Source of the DNA: Trachythela sp. YZ-2020
Taxonomy: Eukaryota; Cnidaria; Anthozoa; Malacalcyonacea; Clavulariidae
Direction: 5' to 3'
Length of the DNA: 64,000 nt
Assembly: GCA_016169945.1 (NCBI GenBank)
Contig: JADLSH010000393.1
Location: 12,457,001-12,521,000, forward strand
The notes beneath the pieces are model-generated. The model saw nothing but the letters and a program-made list of their open reading frames with translations, did no database searches and had not been told where the DNA came from. Below are positions 10,530 through 23,148 of the stretch, in pieces. Positions within the stretch are counted from its first letter, which is position 1. Each line of letters begins with the position of its first letter. The translations under genes and the position numbers were made by a program.

Positions 10530-10538
10530 GATAACGCG

Positions 10539-11823
10539 CTAATGTAGTACTGTTTGAGACAAAAACTGAGTCATTTCCAAGCCTGCACCACTTACGAGTT
10601 AACAACCATTAAAACGAGATTATAAATTTGTACAATATATAGAAATTTTAAAAAATCCTATAGAATAGCAGCCAAGAAATGAATTGTTTTAATTAGAAAT
10701 GAATTTTTTTAATAGATCGTTTCATTTCATTTCATTTGTATATCACATACTATACTATCCTGTGTTGCGTTAATAATGATTAGCGTAGTGGAGATAGAGT
10801 GTTGATACCAGAGTTAATAGTTGAATAGAACAGTTCAGTAAGTCAAACATATATATGAAACCATGAGAAAATTAACATGTCTTTCATAGCGAGTGCAGAG
10901 TTGCAAAACCTTTTCAACTCTCCTCCCGGTAGGATTTTTGGTTTCCCCAACCTTCCTCAAAATAGCTTGAATTTTTCATGCTATATGCCGACATGCAGGC
11001 TTTTGTCTGGGTAGGTTTGTCAGTTGGCCATTGCAGTATTGCTAGTCTGACTGAGCGCTGACTGTTGCTACTAATACGTGCCTGCATGACTAGTCTAATA
11101 CTCACTGCTTTGTAATGTTTTATTCCGTGTTTCACTTTCAACCTTCCTCAATACCAGTCAACGTTCCTCAAGGGTGGTACCCGCATACCCGCAGCTTTTG
11201 TCTAGCTCTGGTCGAGTGGGACCATTTTGGCAGTTCCAAAAATCGAGTTTGCATGCCATAATAATTTATATTGACCTGTCAAAAAGAAAACATTTTGCCA
11301 GGCCATATTTCGAGCACTGAATTGGTAATACTGCTTTGTGTCTTGTTTAAGTGTCTGTATTTAACATATATCTATTCTTTAAGGTTGTCAAAGACCTGTG
11401 GACATTCGTACAAGCCAACAAAAAGTAATCTGCTCACAACAGACGGTGAATGATGAATGAAATGACAGTACAACATAAGAAAAGGACTTGTAATGTACTT
11501 CGCATTCAAGCACAACTGCACAAGTATACTCAACCACCAATCTATGATTGTCAAGAACTTTAGCTTATTCAAGCTCGTACGTTACATATTATATATAACT
11601 GGTTAGCGTTCTGTTTTAATCTTTCTACCATGTAAATTGCATATTAATTTCTTTAAGTGTTTTAACGAGTGCTACGTAATGAGATTCAATAAAGATGGTT
11701 TTACTCGGTGATTTAATGTTACTTTTAATATAATAATAATAATAATAATACCACTGGCTTCATAAAAAATTGCTTGCCTTAAAAATAATTTACTTGCCCC
11801 GAGATCTTGCTCTGGATAGAGGG
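10539..11823. other. Intergenic
   Basis: AT-rich. A short (TAA)n tract lies at about 11728-11750. No gene supported. Confidence 0.4.
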
Positions 11824-12205
11824 TTTGCACCCTCGCGTGACTAAATTTTAAAATCTTTAACGTGCAACCTATAAAGCTGGCTGTTTAACAAGGTTTTTTT
11901 TCTATGTCATTATAACAAGTATTCAAAACAAAGCAGATGGATGCCATCCAACATGGCCGCCAAAAAAACAAATGCGTTAATTAGGTTTGAAAAAAACCGT
12001 AGTCTTTTACGGCATTTGAAAATAATGCTGACTTCAGCAATATGAATTATTCAAACATTCGTAACTCGCGAGGAAATAATTGTATCGACTTGAAATTTGT
12101 TATGAATACTTGTTATAATGACATACAAAACATGTTTAACAGCCAGCTTTATAGATTCTACGTTAAATATTTTAGTCACGTGATGGTGCAAAACCTCTTA
12201 TGTGT
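11824..12205. mobile_element. Inverted-repeat element (probable MITE)
   Basis: Positions 11826-11930 and about 12100-12202 are imperfect reverse complements sharing GGTTTGCACC, CTATAAAGCTGGCTGTT and ATGTCATTATAACAAGTATT. The loop is about 170 bp. I could not assign a target-site duplication. Confidence 0.65.
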
Positions 12206-13984
12206 TCGTGAACATGAAACTGGAATGTGGTCATCCTAAGACAAAAGAGTTACTCGTTCGTCGGAACGGGATGAATGGTGGGGTGATTTTAAAGTATCGA
12301 ATAAGTCGCACATTATTTCCCTGTTCAAGATCCTTTTCTCGCTAACTTTTGTTTATTTCTTATGACTTATATCATTCATCAAAATCATCGCGCCTTCAAT
12401 TCCGTCGCTGCAAAACGGGCAAACGGCCTTACTGGGCTGTCTCTACTCATCTGAAAAGTAGACTAGATAGCGAAACGCATTGTAACAGAGATTGCTGACT
12501 CGTAACACGTCGCTATATTGACAAATGCGCCAAAATTGAAAGAAAATTTGCCCGGTTGAGCAGCCATTTTGTATGATGGTGCCTCAAGTGACTCGATGAA
12601 CGAAACTTAATGGGAGCATTTGCTGGATAATCACAGCATTAATTTCACATTACCGTGGAGTGTATTCAATATAGAAGTGTTGTGGACGGGTTTTCTTTGG
12701 AATAACAAGCATTTGGCTGGTTTCAGTGAGCTCACGGATTGACGTTTTGCAATATTTCTGTCCTTTGGAGCAATGATGTCTAATAGAAAGTTGAACGAGT
12801 TATTCCTGGATAATTTTTAAACAAAATCAAGTGGATTCAGGGCGACAAACTTGTGTATTACGAGCTGGCGGCTTAAATATATGTGATTTCGCCGAACTTT
12901 ACAATAGATCACCATAAATCGAAGGTAATTTGTAATATTTTCCCTGTCAAATTTATGTTTTTATAAGTCCACAAGGGCAATAAATATATTAAAATAAGTA
13001 TCTTTTCGTTAACGTTGCTCAAAGTGACGTACGTTGACTAGGTCCCTTCATGTTTTGCCCGGTTCTGCCGCCATTTTGAATTCTTCATGTCGGCCGTGCC
13101 GTGACCTCGAGCCAGCAATCTATGCCTCCTATATCTATGGTTAAACATTGTTAGACAATAGCAATCCGCCATTACTAAGGGACCAGATATACAGGAAAAT
13201 TGTATCTATTTTTTTCAAAACGTCTTAAAACTTTAGAAATACCAGTTTACTGCATCATTTTAATATACGGAGCATCTCAACCAATAAATATGTGCCATAA
13301 TACGCTTTAAATGTTGACAGTTGGTTCCTTAGTAATGCCAGACTTCGGGCTTCATTTTCCAGATCAGTGGCTATCTCCAGTCCTGTATTTATTTCACGCA
13401 CGTGATTACGTATAAACGCCTCTAGTGGGGGTAGGGCTAGGGTTTTCTGTTCGCATACCTGCGTAGAAACAAATAACTTGAAACAAGCAATAAAATCTCT
13501 TTATCCATTCCAAATATATGCATGTGTACCGTGATTATTCCACTGATCTGAAAATATAGTACCTGGATCGAGCTTCTATACCTACGGAAATTGAAGCCAG
13601 TTTGGAATTTGACGGCCATATTGGAGTGACCACCAATGGCCACTAGTGGATTATTCTCGGAACTTGATGTTTCTGTCGCAATCGCAGCATGACGTCATTT
13701 GGCTGCTTAACTATGCAGCATAACTATGGAATAATAAACAACTTCAATGTCCAAAATAGCTTCAATGTCGGAAACACGTTGAACGATAACAATCATGAAT
13801 ATGGGTGGTAATATGACGCCATGTGTAGGGTTCGTATTGGTATTGCCTGATGTTGCGTACTAAAATAATTGCATTTGCCGTTTTCTCTGTTCTTCGAGAG
13901 GACTGCACAAACGAGCTACCAGTTTGATATTGCACTGTATATGGCAGCAACGAAAGTTACAGTTGAAATATCTTGAACGAAACA
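12206..13984. other. Non-coding region upstream of GPCR copy A
   Basis: No gene supported. From about 13,800 the sequence becomes homologous to the upstream spacer of the other GPCR units (GTGTAGGGTTC...GGTATTGCCTGAT...TAAAATAATTGCATTTGCC). Confidence 0.5.
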
Positions 13985-14846
13985 ATGGAGAAGACAACAT
14001 ATGATATCATCAGATATTCTTATATTTCAGTTGTTGTATTTGGAATTCTCGGTAGCATTTCGGTTATCATCTCCATATTAAGACAAAAAAAATTGTTGAA
14101 GAACAACTACAACTTTCTTGTTTTACACCTTACAATCTGTGATCTGGGATGTTTGTTTGTGAGATTCTTGAGATTTAGTAATTCCGTCATATATTGACTT
14201 GTCATGGGTATAGCTTACGTCTTTCTAGTGGCAGGAATATAAATGATGTTGATCATTGCCGTGCTTCGTTATCGCGCCACTGTACATCCCTTAAAACATG
14301 TCATCAGTCGACGGAAATTGACAGTCGTTTGTGGTTTGGGCTCAAAATTGTTGGTTTGATTGCAGGTTATGGAACATTTCTGCCGGCCTGTTTCACGCAG
14401 ATGAACGATGTCCGGGCTGTTTATGAGAAATTTCATTATTGTTACATGGTATCTTGCTTTTACTTTTTCCCAACAATATTTATGGCAGTAGTTTATTAAA
14501 TAGGTCGAGCACTCATCAAGCAAAACAAACACCTGAAGCGTGTATGTACAAACGCAGTAAGAAGCAGATATGTTCGAAATCGACGAACTTTTCTTGTTTG
14601 TCTCATTACCGTTCTTTGTTATGGAGTAAGTATTTGCCTAATTCTGTGACGTTAATATGGTACATCGTTGCTGAGCAACATCTACCAATAAAATAAGTTT
14701 GGATTGGATATTTTGGTTTTCTTCTGCGCCTTGCTGGATCAAATTTCAGTAAATCCTCTTATATATGGAATATTGGATAAAAAGTTGCCCACCTTTGCCT
14801 CAAGAGGAAACGAAGACCACAAGAAAATCAGGCAGTGCTTGTATAG
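13985..14846 (+). pseudogene. Class A GPCR copy A, decayed
   Basis: The ATG at 13985 begins MEKTTYD, as in the intact copies at 43,962-50,823. It keeps TM1 (VVVFGILGSI), TM2 (FLVLHLTICDLGC) and, in other frames, ISRRKLT, FFPTIFMAVVY and the TM7 signature NPLIYGILDKKL. An in-frame TGA after ...NSVIY (about 14195), several frame shifts and a small deletion in TM3 make it non-functional. The GN pair of TM1 is changed to GS. It is the most diverged member and keeps the longer C-terminal tail arrangement also found in copies D and G, so it probably represents an early duplicate. Confidence 0.85.
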
Positions 14847-14932
14847 CAAGATGGAAAAACGTGAAATCTTCATAGATTGTCCAACCAGGATGAGACTTGT
14901 ATCTTCATTATTTTGTACTACAGCCAGAAACA

Positions 14933-14969
14933 GGAAATAATGGAGTCATGTGGCAAAGCCATTATTTCC
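14933..14969. repeat. 3' hairpin of GPCR unit A
   Basis: GGAAATAATGG and CCATTATTTCC are complementary. It occupies the same position downstream of the GPCR as the larger hairpins of units C to G. Confidence 0.75.
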
Positions 14970-16857
14970 TTTTACTGACAAATGGAGGAATTTAGATTTG
15001 GCTTTGAAAAACATGACAGCAGGGCCTGGATGTGAGTGCCGGGATTTATCTTCATTTCTTGAGCGCTCCACCTCATTTTGAGTTCAATTGTTCCTGCATT
15101 AATTAAGAATATCCAATATAGCATGTTTAATAGAATGACATAGATCTTAAATTGTATACATAAGATATATTCAAATTTTGTAGCGTTTCACATTTGATAA
15201 CAAGTAAATATATGAATAGTCACTTCACTTTACTTTTTATATGCGGTATTTTCTTCCCCCAAAGTGTTAAATTGAATTCAAATATCTAACGTTTCCGCCA
15301 GGAGGTTGATGTTTTCACCTGGGTCTGTGTATTTGTGTTTTTGTTAACTTAGCACACACGATAACTAAAAATATCAAACGCTTGAAATTTGTCGAGAGCC
15401 ATAGGCCAAGGGAATGTCGATTGAGTTTTGGTTCAATTTGGATGAAAATTGGATGAGAAAATTTCCGGAGTGAAAAGAATTGAATGCCTAATTAGTAGAT
15501 GTATTATTTATGCGTGAATATACTCGACCTAATTTGCTTGCGGAGATTTGATGCAGTCTTTGAGTCATGTGTGTAGATTGTATTTTTGTGAAGGCAGCCA
15601 ATCTTCGAATAGAGCTAGACTACGCTGGCGCAGCCGTGGGGGTCTGGGGTCTATGAGATATCCTTTAAATTTCTATCACCCTGTCACTGAATTTGTAGTT
15701 AGCCCCTGAAACCATGCCGGTCGCTCCATGGCTCCCTAACTTCTGCAGCCTAACCTCGCGAAACATACATACAATACTGAAGGGAAGTTGATGTTAATAG
15801 CGTGGAATAGAACTATCTAAAGTTTTGACGGTTAGTTCATTTGGTAATATGCAATAAGCCTTTTACCATAAACGTGATACAGTTGTCTGATTGTAAAGGG
15901 GGTTTATTCCTCTGTGAGGGATGTTGATGGCAAAGTGGTTACTCCATGTGCGAACGGGGTTCGATTCCGGCAATATTTACAAGTTATTAATATCCAACAG
16001 ATTCAAGAGTATGGGTTGACAAACCGTCAAAACTCGAGGATATTGCTCGCAAATGAAAAACTTCTATAGTCTCCTCCGCAGGCATCTCTATAGGGGTGAC
16101 TGTGTCACGGTGATTTCGGTATGCTCAAACAAGATCCTTGCCCGAACCTTAATGATTCGTTTTTAGAAAATCCATGCACACTATAGTTCAATATGGTCAA
16201 AAGTGTGGTAGAAATTTTTAATGGTTAGGTCATCTTATAACATCTAACAAGAGTTTTAACGAACGTGGTACACATGTTTAGTTTGCAAAAATACACGTTA
16301 TTAATATTCAAAGACTATTCTAGAATACGAGCCAATGTTTGTTATCTCTAGATTAAGGGTGTTGTTATTCACAAAAGTAAATTTCTGTGCAATTTCGGTT
16401 AAAATAATATTTTAGATTATTCTCTTTTGCCTCTCTCTTGGCTTAGCTTCCCGAACGAAGATCAAAATAGGTTGTCCACGTTGCAAGTTCGCTATTAGAG
16501 ATTATTCTATATTCAGAAGGAATTATACAATAGTTTTTATAAGTTTAAAACAGATACAACCGTAACTTAATTTGATATCTTAATTCCTTCTTTTGTTTTC
16601 ATGCCAGACGGTCTGACGCTCTTCTTTGCCAATATTTCATACTTTTTTAATGTTTGCCAATGCTTATGACATTCTATCCATGGACACTTGTTATGTGTAG
16701 GGTTCTTATTGGCGGAATACATCTGGTATTGCCTGATATATCGTGCTAAAATAATTGCATTTGCCATTTGTTTTGTTTTCGAAGAGAGCTACCAGTTTGA
16801 TCTTCCATTTTATATAGCAGCAACGAAAGTCACAGTTCAAATTTCTTGAAAGAAACA
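14970..16857. repeat. Spacer of GPCR tandem unit A to B
   Basis: Non-coding sequence homologous to the spacers of the later array. Shared landmarks include GAGCTAGACTACGCTGGCGC, GCGAAACATACATACAATAC and AGGTCATCTTATAACATCTA. An antisense frame of about 66 codons (16,567-16,767) is shared with the other units. Confidence 0.8.
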
Positions 16858-16896
16858 ATGGAGAAGACAACATATGATGCTTACAGATATTCTTCA
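16858..16896 (+). pseudogene. GPCR copy B, 5' fragment cut by a LINE
   Basis: ATG plus the first 13 codons (MEKTTYDAYRYS) match the intact copies exactly in register, then the sequence switches at 16897 to the 5' end of a LINE. About 26 bp of the next GPCR sequence (TTTCAGTTCTTGCATTTGGA...) reappears at 36,851-36,876 on the far side of the insertion. The rest of this copy is missing. Confidence 0.85.
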
Positions 16897-16937
16897 TACC
16901 AGCTTTGAAGCCATCATACCAGCTTTGAAGCGGTAAG

Positions 16938-17946
16938 ATGTCGGTCGATCAAGACAGTCCTAGCTCTGTGGAATACTCTAAATTTAGTGTTCAAAACTTA
17001 AATTCTGGTGCCTTTCGACCTTACAATGATGACTGTAACCTTGCCTTCGACGGTAAGCGTCTAAAATGGAACAATAACTTTGACGAATTGCAGAAATTTT
17101 TGAAAAACATTGTTGGATTAAACGGCAAATGGTCTTCACCGTGTGGCAACTCAAAGAAGTTTAAGAGCAGCAATTCCGATCTGACAATGACTTGGTATTA
17201 CGGTAAGCAGAAAACTATTTTATTCCAGGGTAAAGAAGGATATCCGCTCAAGGATTTCTTGATAAATATTTGCGAAACGAAGGCTGTATCTGAGTGCCCT
17301 ACCGAAGTAAAATCGTCGCCCCGGCAAGTCAATATAGACAAGCGGCCGGGGCTTTAAAAATAAGATCGAATTGGAAATGGTAGATCTGCTGGATAAACTT
17401 TCCGAACAAGCTAAAATTATAAATACAAGTAAACAAGATTTATGCAGATTGAGTAGAGAGCACTCGATTTTAAAATCACGAATTTCTGAATTGGAGGGGA
17501 AAGTTTTTTCTATCGAAAAGCCTTACGGGAATAGAAACAAAAGCATAAATAGTGAAATGGTTAAAGAAAATCCAGTTAATTCAATTATAAACGATAGCAA
17601 ATCACTTCAGGAAGTCCATACTACACCGAAAAGTATTTTGTGTAGCGAATATAATGTTTGTGCTGACATTGAAATGCAAATGCTCGGCGATGACCAACGA
17701 AGCGGCTCATTAGCTATGAAAAGTAATAACAATGAGCTGTTGAATTCAGCAAATGATAATAAAGATAATGACGGAAAAGATAATTATGAAATCACTTCAC
17801 CTAGTATCAACAACAACTCAAGCATACATGAAATCTCAATTGTTCAAATAAATAAAGAAAGTTCCAAAGAAATTTATAAACCATGCGACCAATTGTTAGT
17901 AACAACCAACGCCATAATCAAAATAGCCTGCAACAAACAAATTTAA
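16938..17946 (+). pseudogene. LINE ORF1-like protein with coiled coil
   Basis: The first frame (16,938-17,357) encodes an acidic/basic leader with WNNNFDELQKFLKNIVG and TWYYGKQKTILFQGKEG. A one-base frame change near 17,350 joins it to 17,371-17,946, which begins with a heptad-like coiled coil (MVDLLDKLSEQAKI through SRISELEGKV) and then becomes Asn/Ser/Lys-rich low complexity. ORF1 proteins of CR1-type LINEs bind RNA and multimerise through coiled coils. No RRM, PHD or esterase domain is recognisable. It lies upstream of an endonuclease frame on the same strand. Confidence 0.6.
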
Positions 17947-18295
17947 CTGGCCCTCAGTGTATTGATCAAGTGGAACCAAACTGTAATAGCAATGCTCAAC
18001 AAACAGAATTCACAACATATGCAAATGACATTCTATCTAACTGTCTCGAGCAACGACAGATTCCATCATTAACAATAGCCGACCACGTTTTTTGTCATGC
18101 AATAAAACCGAATCCCATATCCCCAACACTTGTATCTAAGTTAAATCTGCCCCTCATCGAATTTCCAAAGTCGAACAACAATACAGAACAGAAAGATCAA
18201 TATAATATGCTACAACCCGCTTTTGGCAAGGCACCCTGTCCCATCCCACCCGTCACAGTGCCAAAGCATTCCATCCCACCCGAGTCAATTCCCCA

Positions 18296-20055
18296 GTGAG
18301 AAGAAAACGTATTGTGAACGAAACCCACCTGAGATCGAAAACCCACTATGAACGAATGGAAATCTCCCACCCGTCTCCGAGCCAGCCCCCAAGCGAGAAC
18401 AAAACGTTCTGTGAACGAAACCGACCCGAGATTGAAACCTACCATAAACGAATGGAAAAGATACCTAAGATATGTCCGCCAAACAATAGGGTAGTGACCA
18501 TCGCCGGACATCCATGTACACCTAACCCAATACCTACCCCAACTATAGGAGAACAGAACAAAATTCCGGTGCAAATGACACCTCGCATAGGCTATTATGT
18601 GGGGAGACAAAATTTTATAAATATCCCAATCGAGAAAGTGGGGAGACAAAATTTAATAAATATTCCAATTAAGAAAACCGTTGGCGTCGATTGTACGAAT
18701 ATCTCACCGAACTTACTGAAGACCCCAGCCACAAAACATCAAAGGAAGAAATCTAAGCTCAAAATTATCTACCTGAATGCAACTTGCCACATATCAAACA
18801 ATTATGCCAGGATGATAAACCGGATGTTTTAGCAGTTTCTGAAACATGGTTAAATCCGCAAATCACTAATGCTGAGGTTAAAATCGAAGGCTACGACTTG
18901 TATCGACTTGATCGCCCACACAAAGTCGGCGGAGGCGTTAGTGTTTACACTCGCCCAGATATAAAATGCCATCAAATTAAAAATCTCTCCAGTATTTCAG
19001 ACGACGGCCTCCATCAACTTTGGTTACGACTACAATATAAAAAACTAAAGTCATTTGTGATATGCGCAATATATAGACCCCCCGATTGTCCCTTAAGCTG
19101 TTTCGAATACTCGTTTAAACCTTCGTATACTGAGGCACTCTTATTGGGTCATCCGATTTTCGTGCTGGGAGATTTAAATTGTAACGTGTTGAACAACAGC
19201 CTTGAAGGCAGAACTTTAAAAAAACCCTGCCATGAATTGAATTTGTAGCAAATCATTAAATCGCCGACTAGGATAACGGATAGTTCTAGATCGCTTATAG
19301 ATGTTATCCTAGTGTCTTCACCTACACTCGTAAAAACCAGTGGGGTTATGGACAAGTTAATAAGCGACCATCTCCCAGTATTCATGATCTTAAAACTCAG
19401 GCTCCCAAAACCACAAAGTGTTTCTGTCATTGCTAGAAGCTACCGAAATTATAATTCGTCTACATATGCGGCTGACTTGGCACAATTAACCGATTACTTT
19501 TCGAATCTCCACAACATCTTTCCCGAAATAAATGACCACCTGGGTGCTTTTAATAATTCCCTTTCTTCTATTCTGAACAGTCATGCCCCCATAAAGGAAA
19601 TTAGAATAAGAAATCGTTCCACACCCTTTGTCAACGATGGGATAAAACAAGCCATGAAAAAGCGTGATCATCTGCATCGAATTTTTTGTGAAACCAGACG
19701 CCTCGATGATTGGTCACTTTTCAAGAATGCCAGAAATGCTACCAAATCCATGCTGAAAGAAGGTGAGAAATCCTACGCTCGCAATCAACTACAAAACTGC
19801 GAAGGAAAACCCGGGGCGATATGGAAGGTGATAAATCAATACTTGCCTTCAAGAGAAAGTCCAGATCATATTTTCTCTAAAGACACCGCTCAATTGGCAG
19901 AAGAGTTTAATTTGTATTTCTCTAAAGTTGGAGAATCCACTTCGCATGCAGTCAAACAATTGGCGCAGAAATACAATATACAACCGTATGCTGCCCACAG
20001 CGCCCTATTAACCATCACCTCAGATTTAATTTCCAACCAACTACAAGCGATATAG
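18296..20055 (+). pseudogene. LINE ORF2 N-terminal half: APE-type endonuclease and linker
   Basis: After a Pro-rich leader with a 39-bp in-frame tandem duplication (about 18,599-18,676, VGRQN..NIPI repeats), the endonuclease starts at KLKIIYLNA. It shows AVSETWLNP (catalytic Glu region), IYRPPD, VLGDLNCNV and ISDHLPVF, the conserved APE endonuclease blocks. The frame shifts near 18,810 and a stop lies at 19,246. The following linker (EGKPGAIWKVINQYLPSRE, LAEEFNLYFSKVGEST) is typical of the region before the RT. The protein ends at 20,055 with no RT; that part is found at 34,445-36,727. Confidence 0.8.
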
Positions 20056-20057
20056 TA

Positions 20058-21711
20058 ACTAGTGATCCAAGGATAGTGCAAAGTTTTAAAAGACAAACGC
20101 AATGTTACATGGTTTATAGTGCGTACGTAATTGTTGTGCATCCATGTTGTGTTGTGTTGATATTTCCATATTACGTATTTTATACACGAGCAATTTTTTA
20201 TTTGGCAATTATTACCTTTACTATTTTTAATTGCCCTTGAAAATTGATGAAATGTGACAAGCTTGTAACATTTCATCATTCGTAATTGTAAATTCGCGAT
20301 GAGTAATTTATGTTTTTGCCAATATATTATAGTAAGCAGATAAAATTGTCTTTTGTTTACGGTGCAATATTTGATTAGTTTTACTTTTATGTAATAGTTT
20401 AAACGATATGTTATAATAAAAAAAATATGTCAACTCAACCTCGATTATTTCAAATTTTATTTATTATTTCATCGTGTATATATAAAATTTCGAGAGTACG
20501 GTTGTACACAGACTACTAAAATAAAGGCTAAGCGAAACTAGAAAGTATATAGAATGCATCTTACATCATAGTTATATATATACAGAAGCATCCTCGCCAA
20601 AATGCCATCCGTATTTGTAAACAACTGCCCCGTCAACAACCGATATAAAACAACGAACAGGTATTATGAACAATTGACATTAGGTAAAAATTTAACATAT
20701 AAATTTATATTCTGAAAAATTCGTTATTGTAAGGGAGAAAAATTTATATTCTAAAAATAAATATATATTCATATATATGTGAGACAGTTTCTTGTGATTT
20801 ACATAGACTTTACTGTAAGTTTGAATTGTCATCGCAATTGCCCTGGCGAAGTTTGTTACAGAGCAGAATATTGCCTAAATATATATAAATACACAATCTC
20901 GCCTAGGTCTCGAGTTTGCATCATCTGATACAACACAGCCCCTCATTTAATAATATATAAAGTACTTCCACTTTTGATAATCTAGCAATGATGTTTTTAT
21001 TCCACCTGCCATTGATGGCGAGAAATGTGGAATATTAGCCACAAGCTAAAATTTAGCCCATATGTAAACAGTTTTATGTAGAATTGGCGTATTGCATATA
21101 TAAAATTGGCGTATTGCATATATATACTTTCTTTTCAAATTTTGCATGATATAAAACATCGAACTAGAAAATTTAAACAACGACACGGAAACTGACGAAA
21201 CCGCGTGATTGACAAACAATATTATATAAATGATATAAACTAATCCAGTAGAAATAAGGAAGTCCTGAGACTGAGTTGCTAGTGAATGTCAACTAGTGAA
21301 TTTTATGAAGTTATTTTTGCTAGTGAATTTTATGAAGTTATTCCCCATAAAGAGACTACTACCAGTCAAGTCGTGTGCGAATGTGCGTTTGTGACTAGTT
21401 TGATTCTAGTCTATAATCAATTCAAAATACCTTGATCGCCCCTTCCAAATCGCCATATTTATTTCCAAACATGAAAAGATTGAAAACGCATGTGTGATGC
21501 GTACATTTCAACGGAAATTGTGCCGCCATGAAGGATAGATCGTTTCTGCAGCATGTCATATTGATATTATAATAGAACTTATAACTGAACATAGTAATCT
21601 TAAACGTCAATTAAACTGACCAAGAAAAAACATAATTTGTGTGAAACGAGACTATAATATGCAAGCGTTAAAACATTGGAGAAAATCGGTGATAATGACT
21701 GTACATGCACT
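20058..21711. other. Unassigned AT-rich sequence inside the LINE gap
   Basis: No gene supported. Short tandem duplications occur at about 21,083-21,125 (ATTGGCGTATTGCATATAT, twice) and 21,290-21,345 (GCTAGTGAATTTTATGAAGT, twice). It is probably part of the first insertion that split the LINE. Confidence 0.4.
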
Positions 21712-21720
21712 CATCGCGTG
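21712..21720 (+). repeat. Left target-site duplication CATCGCGTG
   Basis: Identical 9 bp to 30,603-30,611, directly abutting the outer ends of the long inverted repeats. Confidence 0.9.
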
Positions 21721-22470
21721 GGGTAGGGATAAAGGGCGGATACGGATGCGGATGGCGGATGCGGATGGCGGATGCGGATGGCGGATGCGGATGGCGGATG
21801 CGGATGGCGGATGCGGATGGCGGATGCGGATGGCGGATACGGATGCGGATGAGAAAATACGGATGAGAAAATGCGGATGGGGGATAAAACGCGGATGGGA
21901 AAATGCGGATGGGGGATAAAACGCGGATGGGAAAATGCGGATGGGGGATAAAACGCGGATGGGAAAATGCGGATGGCGGATAAAACGCGGATGATAGCAT
22001 AAATGTCGCGATAATAATAATTTATAATTTTTTAATTTAATAATAAATTATAATTTAATAATTTCTATTATACTGACAATTATTTGCGAAATTAAAGGAC
22101 AATGTCACCATATTTGACTAAAAATGCATTTTATTTACAGTCTGAACTGCAATTCTGAAAATAAACATCGTAAATGGATTTATTTATGACATAAGAGTAA
22201 TATTAAACGACTTTGGGCTTCCACATCAACATGTAAGACGACGTTTTCATACAAATTGACCTAAACTTGAAAAAGTGTCTGCCAACAATTAATTAAGATG
22301 GTATTTACAATCCATTTCAATCCTCGCATAATCTTAACCATCCGTACTTCTGTACACGCTTTTTGTGTTTGTTATTGCTTTATTTTGTAATTACAGTCAT
22401 TCTTTCTCAGTTTTGTACAAGTTTTGAGAGAGTCAGAATTCCTCAAAAATCGGTGACATTGCCCCTTTAA
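21721..22470 (+). repeat. Left terminal inverted repeat of the Mutator-like element
   Basis: From the outside inward: GGGTAGGGATAAAGGGCGGA; then tandem GCGGATGGCGGAT units (about 21,735-21,850); then four copies of a 31-bp unit containing GATAAAACGCGGATGGGAAA; then an AT-rich stretch; then a TTAA-flanked MITE that forms the inner end. Relative to the right arm it has about 155 extra bp at 22,205-22,360 and more of the short tandem units. Confidence 0.9.
22096..22466. mobile_element. TTAA-flanked MITE in the left TIR
   Basis: Inverted ends AGGACAATGTCACC and GGTGACATTGCCCCT are flanked by TTAA at 22,092-22,095 and 22,467-22,470, the duplication of piggyBac-type (or some Kolobok-type) elements. 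A shorter copy occupies the equivalent place in the right TIR. Confidence 0.75.
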
Positions 22471-23148
22471 AATGGGATGAAACTTGAAACTCTGGCAAAA
22501 TATTCATTTCAGAAAGATCTTAATTTTATTAAGAAATTGGGAGTCAAAATTCGCAATAGTTTGCTTGGAAATGAAGGAAATGCAAATTTTGTCGCGGTTT
22601 TTTTTAAGAATCAAACCGTGAAACCGGGGCAAACTATATATCGTTTTAAAAAGGAAATAATAGACAAGGAATTTTATTAGAAAGGGTGGTAACACTTTCG
22701 CAAATTTATATTTTGAAATAAGGTTGCGCACCCCCGCCAAATGTAAAAAAAAAACCCGCCTTAGAGAAAGAATTCCCAAAATACAACTCCCGGCCAAACT
22801 GAATTATGATTCTGCTGCAAATAAATTTTGCATTTCAATTTTATTCACGTGGATTAAACACATGTACAACAAATTTATAGCAGGTCGATTCTTGAGACTT
22901 GTAAATCGTTCATACATTATCAAGTAGATATGTCATCAGTGCTACTTTTACATCATTATAATAGTACATAATGTAAAATATTTCTTGTACAGAAACGTTA
23001 AACGAACTAACAAGTGAATAAAAAATGAAAAAACCTCCATGCATAAGTACATATATGTCCGATATAACGTCAAAATGTACATTGTGTATGCACAACATCT
23101 TATGAACGACAACGAAAGTCAAATGAAAGAATTACAGTTAGTTAATAT
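22471..23148. other. Non-coding interior of the Mutator-like element
   Basis: AT-rich sequence between the left TIR and the 3' end of the transposase. It probably serves as 3' untranslated region. No gene seen. Confidence 0.4.

Noticed and set aside
16897..20057. Treating the 5' LINE half as an independent 3'-truncated element
   Set aside because: LINEs normally lose 5' ends, and the missing RT is found on the same strand at 34,445-36,727 with complementary limits, so a single split element is simpler.
21641..22000. Repetitive reading frames over the GCGGAT arrays (also 30,375-30,653)
   Set aside because: They are translations of the satellite part of the TIRs in both arms. Low complexity with no start context or conserved domain.
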